Origin: Sphingomonas sp.
GTDB taxonomy: Bacteria; Pseudomonadota; Alphaproteobacteria; Sphingomonadales; Sphingomonadaceae
Reading direction: 5' to 3'
Assembly (NCBI RefSeq): GCF_019635515.1
Contig: NZ_JAHBZI010000001.1
Location: 1-64,000, forward strand
DNA: 64,000 bases
Translations under genes and position numbers: made by a program
Notes under the pieces: generated by a model
Database searches by the model: none
What the model was told of the DNA's origin: nothing
Seen by the model: only the letters and a program-made list of their open reading frames with translations
In this document: in pieces, positions 17,673-26,697 of the stretch
Numbering within the stretch: the first letter of the stretch is position 1
Layout of the letters: every line of letters begins with the position of its first letter

Positions 17673-18681
17673 AGTCGTCGTCTCCACCGCCCTTCGACGG
17701 CATCTGGATGGTGCCATCCTTCACCAGGCCGCGCGCGACGGCGATCATCACCTTCTGCGCGTCGAGCACTTCGGCCATCTTCATCGGGCCGCGTGCTTCC
17801 ATCTCGTCGCGAATGCCATCGGCGGCGCGGCTCGACATGCAGCCGAGGAAGCGGTTGCGAACCTCCTCCTCGACGCCCTTGAGCGACTTGATCAGCACCT
17901 CGCTGTCGATGCTGCGGATGAGGGTCGACAGGTTCTTGTCGTCGAGCTCGAGCAGGTTGTCGAAGACGAACATCGCCTCCTCGATCGCGCGGGCGACCTC
18001 CTTGTCGATCTTGGCGAGCTTGGGCATCACCCGCTGTTCGGTGACCTTGCGGGCGCCGGACAGGATCTTGGCCGCCTCGCGCGTGCCGCCGAGCAGCAGG
18101 CCGGGAGTCTTTTTCGCGGCGGTCGAGCGGCTGGCGAGCATTTCCCGCAATGTCTCGATCGCCTCGGGCGGGACCGGGCCGAGCTTGGCTACGCGGCGCA
18201 GGATTTGCGGCTGCACGGCTTCCGGCAGATGCTCGAAGACCTTGGCGGCGACATCGGGGTCGAGGTTGACGAGCAGCACCGCGGCGATCTGCGGATGCTC
18301 GGTCTCGACCATCTTGGCGATCTCTTCGGGCTCGAACCAGGCGAGCATCTCGAGGCCGGCGGCGGCCGAGGCCGGGGCGATGCGCGACAGCACGCTCTCG
18401 GCCCGCTCGGCGCCGAGCGCGCGGTTCATGATGCCCTCGATCTTCGGCGCCGGATCGAACTGCACCGAAGTGCGCTCGCGTGCCTTGTAGGTGAAGTCAT
18501 CGAGCACCTGCTCGACTTCGGCCTCGCTGACATCGGCGACGGTGAACATCGCCTTGCCGAGATTGCGGACCTCTTCGGGATCGAGCTGCTGGAGGATGGC
18601 CGCGGCTTCCTCCTCGCCGACGAGCATCATCAGTACGGCGGCGCGCTCGGTGCCGTTGAAGTTGCGCAAGGGGGCGGTCAC
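17665..18681 (-). CDS. fliG: flagellar motor switch protein FliG
   Basis: The 338-residue torque-generating rotor protein has the expected armadillo-like domains: N-terminal FliF-binding part (GTERAAVLMMLVGEEEAAAI), middle domain with the EHPQIAAVLLVNLDPDVAAK segment (the conserved EHPQ motif), and a C-terminal domain with the charged residues that meet MotA (DDKNLSTLIRSIDSEVLIKS and EEEVRNRFLGCMSSRAAD). The start overlaps fliF by four bases. Confidence 0.97.
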   Translation of the reverse strand: MTAPLRNFNGTERAAVLMMLVGEEEAAAILQQLDPEEVRNLGKAMFTVADVSEAEVEQVLDDFTYKARERTSVQFDPAPKIEGIMNRALGAERAESVLSRIAPASAAAGLEMLAWFEPEEIAKMVETEHPQIAAVLLVNLDPDVAAKVFEHLPEAVQPQILRRVAKLGPVPPEAIETLREMLASRSTAAKKTPGLLLGGTREAAKILSGARKVTEQRVMPKLAKIDKEVARAIEEAMFVFDNLLELDDKNLSTLIRSIDSEVLIKSLKGVEEEVRNRFLGCMSSRAADGIRDEMEARGPMKMAEVLDAQKVMIAVARGLVKDGTIQMPSKGGGDDDYV

Positions 18682-20348
18682 TGGCCGTCGGCCTTAATCA
18701 TGTCGCGAACCGCGAGCGCGGCGCGCGCCGGATTGTCGCGGGTGAAGCCGCGGACCAGCCCGACCCGATCGTCATAGCTGTTGCCCTGACGCTCGAGCAT
18801 GTCGATCGAAACGGCGGGTCCGGCCACGCCGTTGGGGCCGCCGATCGCCAGCGCTTGGCGGATCGTGGCGTCGTCGCGCTTCTTGAGCAGCGCCTTGGCG
18901 AGCGGACGCACGCCGAGGAACAGGACGAGCAACGCGATCACCAGCGCGGTGACGTTGCGTGCGACCAGCGGCACCCATCCGGCGTCGTACCAGGACGGGC
19001 CGCTAGTGCCGACATCGGGCGCGGCGGCGAATTTGCGGCTGATCACACTGACCTGGTCCTGGCGTGCGGCGTTGTAGCCGACCGCGGCCTGGACGAGCTG
19101 GGTGATCTGCTCGATTTCGGCGACGCTACGCGGCTTGCCGGTCTCTTCGCGCAGCAGCACCGCGACCGATAGGCGCTTGACGCCGCCGGGCGTGGCGCGC
19201 GTCACCGAGATTTCCTTGCCAGTCTCATAGGTGCGGGTGAAGCTGTCGCTCTGCTTCTGATCGACCGGCGGCGTGCCGGCCGGGGCGGTGGTGGTCAATC
19301 CGCTCGCGGTCGCGCCCGGCGTCGCCTGCGCATTGGGCGAGGTCACCGTGCTGGCGGGCGGCGGGGTGTTCGAAAGCGCGCCGGGAATGCCGCCGGGGGT
19401 GGCGCCCGCGCCGTCCTTCGACGTGCCGGTCCAGTTGCCCTGCTCGGCGCGGATCACCTGGCCCTGCTTGTCATAGCTTTCGCGCGTCGCCTGGCTCTCG
19501 TCGAGATCGAGATCGGCCTGAACCTCGGCGGTGAAATTGCCGGCGCCGACCATCGGCGTCAGCAGCTGGGCCAGTTGCTCGCGATATTTGTCTTCGACGC
19601 GGCGCTGGGTCTCGATGCGGGTGTCGCTCGCGGCAGCACCCGGATCGCCGCCGCCGCCCGACTTGGAGAGCAACGCCCCCATCTGATCGACGATCGTCAC
19701 CGATTGCGGCGTCATCCCCGGCACCGACGAGGCGACGAGGTTGACGATGGCGCGGATCTGCGGCTCGGCCAGGGTGCGGCCGGGCTGGAGCTTGAGGATC
19801 ACCGATGCCGAGGGTTCGGCCTTGTCGCGGACAAAGGCGCTGGCCTCGGGCGTGGCCAAATGGACACGGGCTTCGGCGACGGCGTCGATCTCCTGGATCG
19901 AGCGGGCCAGCTCGGTCTCGCGCGCCTGGCGGAGGCGTTCGCCTTCGACTGCGCGGCTGACGCCCATCGGCAGCTGATCGAGGATCGCGTAGCCGCCCGG
20001 CGCGGCCTTGGGCAGGCCCTGCCCCGCGAGCAGCATGCGCGCCTTGTGATAATCGTCCTCGCCCACGGTGATCGAGCCCGAGCCGTCGATGCTCGACTTG
20101 ATGTTGGCGGTCTGCAGCGCGCTGCTGATCGCCTGTTTGTCGGCGTCGGTGATGTTGGCGAACAGGATGCGCTGCGGCGAGCTGGCGACCATCGACCAGG
20201 CGAGGAAGCCGGCGGCGATCAGACCGACCATGAAAAGCAGGGGCATGGCGCGCCGAACCGCGGGCTGCGCAAGCAGCCCGCCCATCTGCTTGAGCGGATT
20301 GAGGCTGACCGGGGTTCCGGCGGCATCTGCTGTGGTGAGAGCGTTCAT
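18678..20348 (-). CDS. fliF: flagellar MS-ring protein FliF
   Basis: The 556-residue protein forms the membrane ring on which the motor is built. Transmembrane helix 1 is near residues 38-57 (MPLLFMVGLIAAGFLAWSMV), followed by ring-building motifs (YHKARMLLAGQGLPKAAPGG is the conserved RBM1 segment), a Thr/Pro/Ala-rich insert near residues 300-370, transmembrane helix 2 near 460-480 and a C-terminal FliG-binding tail. It is three bases downstream of fliE. Confidence 0.97.
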   Translation of the reverse strand: MNALTTADAAGTPVSLNPLKQMGGLLAQPAVRRAMPLLFMVGLIAAGFLAWSMVASSPQRILFANITDADKQAISSALQTANIKSSIDGSGSITVGEDDYHKARMLLAGQGLPKAAPGGYAILDQLPMGVSRAVEGERLRQARETELARSIQEIDAVAEARVHLATPEASAFVRDKAEPSASVILKLQPGRTLAEPQIRAIVNLVASSVPGMTPQSVTIVDQMGALLSKSGGGGDPGAAASDTRIETQRRVEDKYREQLAQLLTPMVGAGNFTAEVQADLDLDESQATRESYDKQGQVIRAEQGNWTGTSKDGAGATPGGIPGALSNTPPPASTVTSPNAQATPGATASGLTTTAPAGTPPVDQKQSDSFTRTYETGKEISVTRATPGGVKRLSVAVLLREETGKPRSVAEIEQITQLVQAAVGYNAARQDQVSVISRKFAAAPDVGTSGPSWYDAGWVPLVARNVTALVIALLVLFLGVRPLAKALLKKRDDATIRQALAIGGPNGVAGPAVSIDMLERQGNSYDDRVGLVRGFTRDNPARAALAVRDMIKADGQ

Positions 20349-20351
20349 CGA

Positions 20352-20720
20352 TTACACCGGCATGCTCATGATGTCCTTGTAGGCGGACAGGAGTTTGTTG
20401 CGGACTTGCAGGGTTGCTTCGAAGCCGACCGAGGCCTGCTGGCGGGCCAGCATCACCTTGGCGATGTCGACGGTCTCACCGCGCTCATAGGCGGCCGAAA
20501 GCTCGCTCGCCTGGTTCTGGCTTTGGTTGACCGACCTGAGCGCCTCTTCCATCGACGATGCGAAGCTTGCCGGCTTGGCGGTGGCACCGCCGACCGAACC
20601 GGTGCCCGCCGGCGTCTCGTTGGCGCGGCTCAGCGCCGCGTTGCGCTCGAGGATCTGCTGCCGAAGCTGCATCACCCGATCGATGCCCATGGCACCGCCG
20701 ACACCGTTCACGCCGCTCAT
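20352..20720 (-). CDS. fliE: flagellar hook-basal body complex protein FliE
   Basis: The 122-residue protein is the first rod subunit, joining the MS ring to the rod. Its C-terminal half shows the FliE pattern: SFASSMEEALRSVNQSQNQA, YERGETVDIAKVMLARQQAS and GFEATLQVRNKLLSAYKDIM. The start overlaps the stop of the upstream regulator gene by four bases, which ties the activator and the basal-body genes into one transcript. Confidence 0.94.
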   Translation of the reverse strand: MSGVNGVGGAMGIDRVMQLRQQILERNAALSRANETPAGTGSVGGATAKPASFASSMEEALRSVNQSQNQASELSAAYERGETVDIAKVMLARQQASVGFEATLQVRNKLLSAYKDIMSMPV

Positions 20721-21991
20721 GCCGACGCCACCAGATTCTGGGCCCGATTGCCGGTGATGTCCTCACCCTGCTCGCGCGCCTTGGCGAGCCGGTAGCGGAG
20801 CGTCCGTTCGGAAATGCCGAGCCGCTTGGCGGTCTCGATGCGGCTGCCGTTGCACTCGGCGAGCACTTCGCGAATCGCGGCGAATTCGTGGATCTGGACG
20901 ATGTTCGAAAGCGTGCCCGACGCCTGGGCCTGCGCGTCGATGCGGGTCTCGGGGCGGCGGTCGAAGATCAGATGCTCGGGGCGGATCGTGTCGCCGCCGC
21001 ACAGCAGCAGCGCGCGCTGGATCACGTTTTCGAGCTCGCGGACATTGCCCGGCCAGTCGTGATCGCTCAGCACCTCGAGCGCTTCGTTGGCGATCCAGGG
21101 CAGGCTGGTGCGCTCGCCGGCATGCCGCACGACCAGAGCGGCGGTGAGCGCGGCGATATCGCCCGGGCGCTCGGCGAGCGGGCGCGTCGACAGCGGGAAG
21201 ACCGAGAGGCGGTAGTATAAATCGGCGCGGAAGCGGCCGGCCATGACTTCGCCCTGCAGGTCGCGGTTGGCGCAGGCGATGACGCGGACATCGACCTTTT
21301 CGGGCATCGTCCCGCCGATCGGCACCACCTCACGCTCCTGCAGCGCGCGCAGCAGCTTGGCCTGAAGGTTGATCGGCATCTCGGCGACTTCGTCGAGCAG
21401 CAGCGTGCCGCCATGTGCGGCGCGGAAAAAGCCCTGTCCACCCGAGGACGCGCCGGTGAAGGCGCCCTTCTGGTGGCCGAACAGCATCGCTTCGAGCATC
21501 GTCTCTGGAAGCGCGGCGCAGTTGATCGCGATGAAAGGCCCGTCCCTGCGGGCCGAACCCATATGGATCGCGCGGGCCAGCACTTCCTTGCCGGTGCCAG
21601 TCGGGCCGTTGATCAACACGGTGATGTCGGATGCCGCGACGCGCTCGGCGAGCGCCAGCAGCGCCAGGCTCTCGGGGTCGGCGGCGACGGGCTCGTTGGG
21701 GCCGCGGACGAGGGCGCTGGCGAAGCCGTTGCCGATCGCGGTGTCTTCGGCCGGGAACGAGATGCGCGCGGGGTTGCCGTCGCGGAACGGGATGACGGTC
21801 GGTTCGCCGTCGCCGATCGTCAGTGTTCGCGACGGGGCCGGCGGCGTCTCGCCATCGGCGACCAGGTACAGATCGCCGGGCGAAGGCTTGCCGTCTTCGC
21901 AGGACGCGATGGCGAAACCCTGGGCGCGCAGCGTCGAGACGAGCGCATATTTTTGCCTGAGAATCGCGGCCGACGGAACGATGGAGCGCAT
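20717..21991 (-). CDS. flbD: sigma-54-dependent flagellar transcriptional activator, FlbD type
   Basis: The 424-residue activator has an AAA+ domain with Walker A GPTGTGKE (residues 129-136), the sigma-54-contact loop GAFTGA at 176-181, and Walker B in [14 protein letters not shown] Fis-like helix-turn-helix follows at about 386-404 ([19 protein letters not shown]). The first 105 residues are short and carry no recognisable phosphorylatable receiver acidic cluster, as in FlbD of Caulobacter where phosphorylation is not used. It heads the fliE run by overlap. I propose that it binds the CGGCA-N6-TGCCG palindromes near the flg promoters (inference). Confidence 0.9.
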   Translation of the reverse strand: MRSIVPSAAILRQKYALVSTLRAQGFAIASCEDGKPSPGDLYLVADGETPPAPSRTLTIGDGEPTVIPFRDGNPARISFPAEDTAIGNGFASALVRGPNEPVAADPESLALLALAERVAASDITVLINGPTGTGKEVLARAIHMGSARRDGPFIAINCAALPETMLEAMLFGHQKGAFTGASSGGQGFFRAAHGGTLLLDEVAEMPINLQAKLLRALQEREVVPIGGTMPEKVDVRVIACANRDLQGEVMAGRFRADLYYRLSVFPLSTRPLAERPGDIAALTAALVVRHAGERTSLPWIANEALEVLSDHDWPGNVRELENVIQRALLLCGGDTIRPEHLIFDRRPETRIDAQAQASGTLSNIVQIHEFAAIREVLAECNGSRIETAKRLGISERTLRYRLAKAREQGEDITGNRAQNLVASA

Positions 21992-22117
21992 GGACTTCCC
22001 CCTTGAGAAGCCCTTGATGCGCGATTCCTGGTTAACGACCGGTAAAACATCGCATCCCGCAGTCTCCCTAGGTCCGTGCGCACACGAGGCGCGCGCGCGA
22101 GAGCTCGATTTTTTTGT

Positions 22118-22144
22118 TTAAGCCGGATCGACGGCGACCGTTTC
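22118..22144 (+). promoter_or_regulatory. candidate sigma-28 promoter of flagellin
   Basis: TTAAGCCG (22118-22125), 11 bases, then ACCGTTTC (22137-22144). The ACCGTT part and 11-base spacer are shared with the site before flgM. The match to the enteric consensus (TAAAGTTT-N11-GCCGATAA) is partial. It would give a leader of about 60 bases before the ATG at 22213. The rest of 21992-22212 shows a T-tract at 22109-22115 and no convincing sigma-54 site. Confidence 0.4.
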
Positions 22145-22212
22145 TTGGGTTGGCGGCTCCGGTTTCCCGTTCAGGGGGGACAAGGGAAGCCGGCAAGCAT
22201 GGAGTAACTGAC

Positions 22213-23055
22213 ATGACTGTTATCGGAACCAATATTGCAGCCGTCCGGGCGGGCAACGCCTCGAACGTCGCGAACAAGGCCCTCGGCACCGCGATGGAGC
22301 GTCTGTCGACCGGCAAGCGCATCAACACCGCGAAGGACGACGCCGCCGGCCTGGCCATCGCTTCGTCGATGACCTCGTCGATTCGCGGCATGACCCAGGC
22401 GATCCGCAACGCCAACGACGGTATCTCGTTCGCCCAGACCGCTGACGGCGCGCTCGACGAAGTCGGCAACATGCTGCAGCGCATCCGCGAACTGGCCGTC
22501 CAGTCGGCTTCGGGCACCTACTCGACCGACGACCGTGCCAATCTGGACAAGGAAGCCGCTGCGCTCCGCACCCAGATCGACGCGATCTTCACCAACACCA
22601 AGTTCAACGGCGTCGCCGTGTTCGACTATGCCACGACCGACACCGCGTCGGACGACATCGTCATCCAGACCGGCGTCAACAAGGATACCTCGGGTGACAA
22701 TTCGGTCTCGCTGACCAAGGCGTTCTTCGACAAGGACGATTTCGAAGCGGCTGACTTCAAGGTGGACTCGGCAACCAACGCTGGCACCACGCTGACCAAC
22801 GTCGATGCGGCGCTCAAGGCCGTCAACGGCGCCCGGGCGACGCTCGGTGCCTCGCAGAGCCGCCTCGAATCGGTGATCAACAACCTGACCACCAACGTCA
22901 CCAACCTGACCGACGCCCGCAGCCGCATCGAAGACGCCGACTTCTCGGCCGAAACCGCGGCGCTGGCCAAGGCACAGATCCTGGCACAGGCATCGACGGC
23001 GATGCTAGCCCAGGCCAACCAGAGCCAGCAGACGGTTCTGACGCTGCTCCGCTAA
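22213..23055 (+). CDS. fliC: flagellin
   Basis: The 280-residue filament protein has the strongly conserved terminal D0/D1 helices: [20 protein letters not shown] and [20 protein letters not shown] at the N-terminus, and [20 protein letters not shown] up to the final LLR at the C-terminus. The variable outer domain is short, as in many alphaproteobacterial flagellins. GGAG lies eight bases before the ATG, and codon use is strongly biased towards C-ending codons, which suggests high expression. It is the only flagellin gene in the window and is followed by a strong terminator. Confidence 0.97.
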   Translation: MTVIGTNIAAVRAGNASNVANKALGTAMERLSTGKRINTAKDDAAGLAIASSMTSSIRGMTQAIRNANDGISFAQTADGALDEVGNMLQRIRELAVQSASGTYSTDDRANLDKEAAALRTQIDAIFTNTKFNGVAVFDYATTDTASDDIVIQTGVNKDTSGDNSVSLTKAFFDKDDFEAADFKVDSATNAGTTLTNVDAALKAVNGARATLGASQSRLESVINNLTTNVTNLTDARSRIEDADFSAETAALAKAQILAQASTAMLAQANQSQQTVLTLLR

Positions 23056-23105
23056 GCGCGTGCCGGTCGGGGTGTCACCCCCCTGACAGGCACCGCGGCC
23101 GGTCA

Positions 23106-23123
23106 CCTCTCTTTAGGGAGAGG
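23106..23123 (+). other. small hairpin downstream of flagellin
   Basis: CCTCTC and GAGAGG can pair around a six-base loop 50 bases after the flagellin stop. It has no T-run after it and may only protect the mRNA 3' end. Confidence 0.3.
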
Positions 23124-23134
23124 GCGCATGGGAG

Positions 23135-23166
23135 GCCCCGATGGTCCACGGATCATCGGGGCTTTT
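23135..23166 (+). terminator. Rho-independent terminator of flagellin
   Basis: GCCCCGATG (23135-23143) pairs with CATCGGGGC (23154-23162), and TTTT follows. The right arm overlaps the stop region of the opposite-strand lipoprotein gene, so the same DNA lies at the 3' ends of both genes. Confidence 0.85.
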
Positions 23167-23605
23167 CTGCGTCTCGGGCTTGAAGCGCCGGCGGCTCCCC
23201 CGGGCGGAGCGCAATCGCCGCTCCCTTTGCCCCCGCCAGTTTTTTGAAGATGCGCGCCTTGGACGCGTAGGTGATCGAAAGATCGCCGGACGAAAGCCAG
23301 GCGAGGCTGGTCCAGATTGCATTGCTGTCGGCCGTCGCCGCGCCATGATCGGAATCGGCCACGAAAACTTCCGTGGCATCAGCCTGGGGTTCGCCGGAGC
23401 GTCCGACGCGGACGATCGTGGCGTAGCCGGTGGTCGCGCCGCAGTCCCGCAACTCGGTAACGGCGTAACGGTCGCTTCCGGGATCGCGTGCGGTCTGAAG
23501 GACTTTTGACGAGCAAAGCGGCTGGTTACCGCAGCCGGCCAGCCCCACCACAATCAGCCCCGAGGCAGCAAGTATCGGCAGACGAAGCACCCCGAATGCT
23601 AACAT
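23153..23605 (-). CDS. hypothetical lipoprotein
   Basis: The 150-residue protein begins with a signal sequence and lipobox (LIVVGLAGC), so it is probably lipidated. The mature part has two Cys in LCSSK and RDCGATTGYAT and a beta-rich pattern (YAVTELRDCGATTGYATIVR, DLSITYASKARIF). I do not recognise a characterised family. Its 3' end runs into the flagellin terminator. It lies between flagellin and fliA but has no visible flagellar role. Confidence 0.7.
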   Translation of the reverse strand: MLAFGVLRLPILAASGLIVVGLAGCGNQPLCSSKVLQTARDPGSDRYAVTELRDCGATTGYATIVRVGRSGEPQADATEVFVADSDHGAATADSNAIWTSLAWLSSGDLSITYASKARIFKKLAGAKGAAIALRPGEPPALQARDAEKPR

Positions 23606-23641
23606 GCCCCATTGGCGTCTCCTATATATAAGGTGTCGCTG

Positions 23642-23992
23642 CTATTCCGGCCGCGACCAGATCCAGCCGCCGATCACTAATGCCGCGAGGATCGGCGCGA
23701 CCGACCATGGCCAGGGCGCGAAGATCAGGGCGACCACGATACTCACGGCGAACGCGATCGTCGCCGCTACCTTGCCCTTGCGGGTGATCGCGCCGCGCTC
23801 GCGCCAGCTGATGATGTGCGGGCCGAAGGTCGGGTGCCCAAGCAGCCGCGCCTCGAGCCTGGGACTGCTCCGTGCGAAGCAATAGGCGGCGAGGATCACG
23901 AACACCGTCGTCGGCATCACCGGCAGGATCGCGCCGATCACGGCTAGGCCGAGCGAGACGAAGCCGGCGATTAGGTAAAGATGGCGGCGCAT
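23642..23992 (-). CDS. DUF454 (YbaN-like) small membrane protein
   Basis: The 116-residue protein has hydrophobic helices at both ends (LIAGFVSLGLAVIGAILPVM and AATIAFAVSIVVALIF plus a final one) around the conserved DUF454 segment LPVMPTTVFVILAAYCFARS and SWRERGAI. The family is widespread in proteobacteria and its function is not known. It is transcribed away from the hydrolase gene at 24071. Confidence 0.88.
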   Translation of the reverse strand: MRRHLYLIAGFVSLGLAVIGAILPVMPTTVFVILAAYCFARSSPRLEARLLGHPTFGPHIISWRERGAITRKGKVAATIAFAVSIVVALIFAPWPWSVAPILAALVIGGWIWSRPE

Positions 23993-24070
23993 CGTGCGTG
24001 CCTAGCATGGCTCGGGGCTGGGTCTCCAACAAGGCTTGTCTGGCGTGCGGCCAAGCGCGATGCTGGCGCG

Positions 24071-24943
24071 ATGTGGGCCCCTAAGCGAACCATCTGGATC
24101 GTCGCGTTGACCGCGCTGGTGCTGGGGCTGGCGGTGAGCTGGGCCGCAGGGTCGATCATGACGCGGGGCAAAGCGGCCGCAGTTGCACCGGCGCAAGCCC
24201 CAGCGCGTGATATCAAGTTGAAGACCGCAGACGGCCTGAAGGTCGCCGGCACGTATCGGCCCGGCGCTCGACCGGACTCGCCGGCGGTCCTGCTGCTCCA
24301 CGGTGTTGATGCCTCGCGCGCGGCGGTGGCGGCCAATGCCGAGTGGCTGGCAGGGGAGGGCTACGCGACGCTCGCGATAGATTTTCGCGGTCATGGTCAG
24401 TCGGATACGGCGCCGCGCAGCTTCGGGCTGAACGAGGCGAACGACGCGCGCGCGGCACTTGATTGGCTGAAGCACACGCAAAGGGATGCAAAGGTTGCGG
24501 TCATTGGCATCTCGCTGGGTGGCGCATCGAGCCTGATCGGCACGGACGGGCCAGTGCCTGCCGACGCGTTGATCCTGCAGGCAGTCTATTCTGATATCCG
24601 CCATGCGATCCGGAACCGCATCGCCGCGCGGCTCACTTCGATACCGGCCTATCTGCTCGAGCCTTTGCTCAGCTATCAGTCGCGTATCCGCTTCGGCGTC
24701 TGGCCCGATCGGCTGTCGCCGCTGGCAGCGCTGCCGCGCTATAAAGGACCTGTACTGGTAATCGGCGGGATCGAAGATCGCTCGACGCCGCCCGCCGAGA
24801 CGCGCGCATTGTTCGCTGCCGCGACCGGGCCGCGCAGCCTGTGGCTCGTCCCGCACGGCGATCATCCCGAGATCAGCGGGCTCAGCGATGCAGCCTATCG
24901 CAGCCGCATTCTTGCATTTCTGCGGCGGGCTATCGGCGCCTGA
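24071..24943 (+). CDS. alpha/beta hydrolase with N-terminal membrane anchor
   Basis: The 290-residue protein begins with a hydrophobic segment (IWIVALTALVLGLAVSWAAG) that should anchor or export it. The hydrolase fold follows: LLLHGVD oxyanion region, IDFRGHGQSD, the nucleophile elbow GISLGG with Ser148, an acidic residue in GGIEDRSTPP and His265 in PHGDHPEIS. The substrate cannot be told from the sequence. I chose the ATG at 24071, just before the anchor. Its last 14 bases overlap the end of the convergent peptidase gene. Confidence 0.85.
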   Translation: MWAPKRTIWIVALTALVLGLAVSWAAGSIMTRGKAAAVAPAQAPARDIKLKTADGLKVAGTYRPGARPDSPAVLLLHGVDASRAAVAANAEWLAGEGYATLAIDFRGHGQSDTAPRSFGLNEANDARAALDWLKHTQRDAKVAVIGISLGGASSLIGTDGPVPADALILQAVYSDIRHAIRNRIAARLTSIPAYLLEPLLSYQSRIRFGVWPDRLSPLAALPRYKGPVLVIGGIEDRSTPPAETRALFAAATGPRSLWLVPHGDHPEISGLSDAAYRSRILAFLRRAIGA

Positions 24944-25877
24944 CCGGCTGACCGCCCGGCTTCCATGCCGGCGTGAACTTGCCGTTCGCCATGAAGCGTA
25001 CCGACGGGATCAGCGACTGGATCGCCCTGGTCATGAAGCCGATGTCGAGATTGGCGACGGTATCGTTCTCGCTGTGATAATTCGGCGTCGTCGCCCAGCC
25101 CGAAATGGTGTGGGCGACCACGCCCTGCAGCGCGAGCGAATAATTGTCCGAGCGCTCGAAGAAATGCTGCTCGGGATAGGGATCCTGCGTCACCAGCGCG
25201 CCGTGCTTGCGCAGGGTCTCGCCGAGATTGGAGCGTTCGAAGCCGGTCATCATCAGATGGCCGGCGGGCAGCTTGGGATCGGGGGCGCCGATCATCTCGA
25301 TCTCGATATTGGCGACGATGCTCGTGAGCGGCACCGGCGAATGCTCGCCGAACCGGGTCGAGCCGAGCCCGCCCAGTTCCTCGGCGCCATAGGTCACGAA
25401 CAATATGCCGCGCTTCATGCGTTTGCCCGCCGCCAGCGCTCGGGCGATCTCGATCACCGCGACGGCGCCCGACGCGTCGTCATTGGCGCCCGGCATCAGC
25501 TTGCCGTTGACGATGCCGAGATGATCGTGATGCGCGCTGATCAGGATCACGCCGGCCTTGGGATCGGTGCCCGGAAGGAAGCCGATCGCGTTGACGGTGG
25601 TGATCGTCTTCTTAAGCCGCTTCGATTCGACTTCGCCGGATTGGAGGTAGCCGGTCATGCCCGGCGCGCGCTTGAGGCCAATGCCTTCGAATTGCGCGGC
25701 GACATAGGTTGCCGCGAGCAGCTCATAGGCGGTGCCGCTGCCGCGGCCCTGCATCGCCGGACTGGCCAGGAAATTCTCGTGCGCGCGCACCCATTCGGGG
25801 CTGACATGCTGCGCAAAGGCGGGCGTGGCGCACAGCATCGCGGCGCACGCGGTCGCGAGAAGGCGGGATTTCGGCAT
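24930..25877 (-). CDS. M28-family zinc aminopeptidase, secreted
   Basis: The 315-residue protein has a signal peptide ending in CATPAFA and an M28 peptidase domain with the two-zinc ligands visible as SAHHDHLG, ANDDASGAVAVIEIARAL and YGAEELGGLGS, plus the later HSENDT segment. Such enzymes remove N-terminal residues from peptides in the periplasm or outside. It precedes fliA on the other side of a 58-base gap and in the same orientation as fliA, but its function gives no reason to think it belongs to the flagellar regulon. Confidence 0.9.
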   Translation of the reverse strand: MPKSRLLATACAAMLCATPAFAQHVSPEWVRAHENFLASPAMQGRGSGTAYELLAATYVAAQFEGIGLKRAPGMTGYLQSGEVESKRLKKTITTVNAIGFLPGTDPKAGVILISAHHDHLGIVNGKLMPGANDDASGAVAVIEIARALAAGKRMKRGILFVTYGAEELGGLGSTRFGEHSPVPLTSIVANIEIEMIGAPDPKLPAGHLMMTGFERSNLGETLRKHGALVTQDPYPEQHFFERSDNYSLALQGVVAHTISGWATTPNYHSENDTVANLDIGFMTRAIQSLIPSVRFMANGKFTPAWKPGGQPVRRR

Positions 25878-25935
25878 GTCGTGCCCCTTGGCGGTTCGAA
25901 CGGAGCCGAACCCTAGGGAGCAAAAAGGCGAAGCG

Positions 25936-26697
25936 CTATCCCAGCCGGCGCTGCAATCCGCGCTTGAGCCGGTCGTGTGCGCTCTTCTTGATCTGGCAGA
26001 TGCGCGCTGCGCCGACGCCGATCACTTCGCCGATTTCCTCGAGATTGAGTTCCTCGACATAATAGAGCTGGATGACCATCTGCTCCTTCTCAGGCAGTTC
26101 GGCGATCGCCTCGATCAGCGCCTGGCGCTGGTCGGCGTCGGCGAGCTGGTCGAACGGGCTCGGCTCGTCGGACATGAACCAGGGGCTCTCGTCCGAATAG
26201 GTTTCGTCGATCGAATCGAAACGCACCGCCTCGGCGCTGGCATATTCGGCGCGAAGCTTCTCGGGAGTGACCCCCAGCCGTTCGGCGACCTGGATGTCGG
26301 TAGGGGCGCGGCCGAGCTCGATGGCGAGCGTCTTGAGCGTGTCCTGATAGGCCTTGCGCCGGCGCATCGCCCCGCGGGTCAGCGTCGCCTGACGGCGCAA
26401 TTCGTCGATCATCGATCCGCGCAGGCGCGTCATCAGATATTGCTCGAACGTCACCTGCCCGCGGTCCTCGAAGCCATTCACGGCTTCGATCAGCGCGACC
26501 ATGCCGATCTGGATCAGATCCTCGACCTCGACGATCGAGCTCATCGAGCCATGGATGTGCCAGGCGATGCGGCGCACCAACGGCAGATGCTTGCGCACCA
26601 GTGCCTCGGCGTCGCGCTTGGGCAGCGGCACGGGCGAATAGGTGAGCGGTGCGGCGGAGGCCATATCGGTCATCTTCCTGGGAGTGAAAGCGTTCAT
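25936..26697 (-). CDS. fliA: flagellar sigma-28 factor FliA
   Basis: The 253-residue sigma factor has region 2 (VEDLIQIGMVALIEAVNGFE and FEQYLMTRLRGSMIDELRRQ), region 3 (ELGRAPTDIQVAERLGVTPE) and region 4 with its helix-turn-helix (LNLEEIGEVIGVGAARICQI). It directs RNA polymerase to late flagellar promoters and is held by FlgM. The start overlaps the flhA end by four bases, placing it in the transglycosylase-flhA-fliA transcript that begins at the sigma-54 promoter near 29717. Confidence 0.96.
   Translation of the reverse strand: MNAFTPRKMTDMASAAPLTYSPVPLPKRDAEALVRKHLPLVRRIAWHIHGSMSSIVEVEDLIQIGMVALIEAVNGFEDRGQVTFEQYLMTRLRGSMIDELRRQATLTRGAMRRRKAYQDTLKTLAIELGRAPTDIQVAERLGVTPEKLRAEYASAEAVRFDSIDETYSDESPWFMSDEPSPFDQLADADQRQALIEAIAELPEKEQMVIQLYYVEELNLEEIGEVIGVGAARICQIKKSAHDRLKRGLQRRLG

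Noticed and set aside
22150..22168. A sigma-54 promoter for flagellin at TTGGCGGCTCCGGTTTCC
   Set aside because: It has TGGC but no GC at the -12 position with correct spacing, so the sigma-28-like element just upstream is a better candidate.
25878..25935. A terminator with arms GGTTCG and CGAACC between fliA and the M28 peptidase
   Set aside because: The stem is only six bases with no T-run, so I do not call it a terminator.
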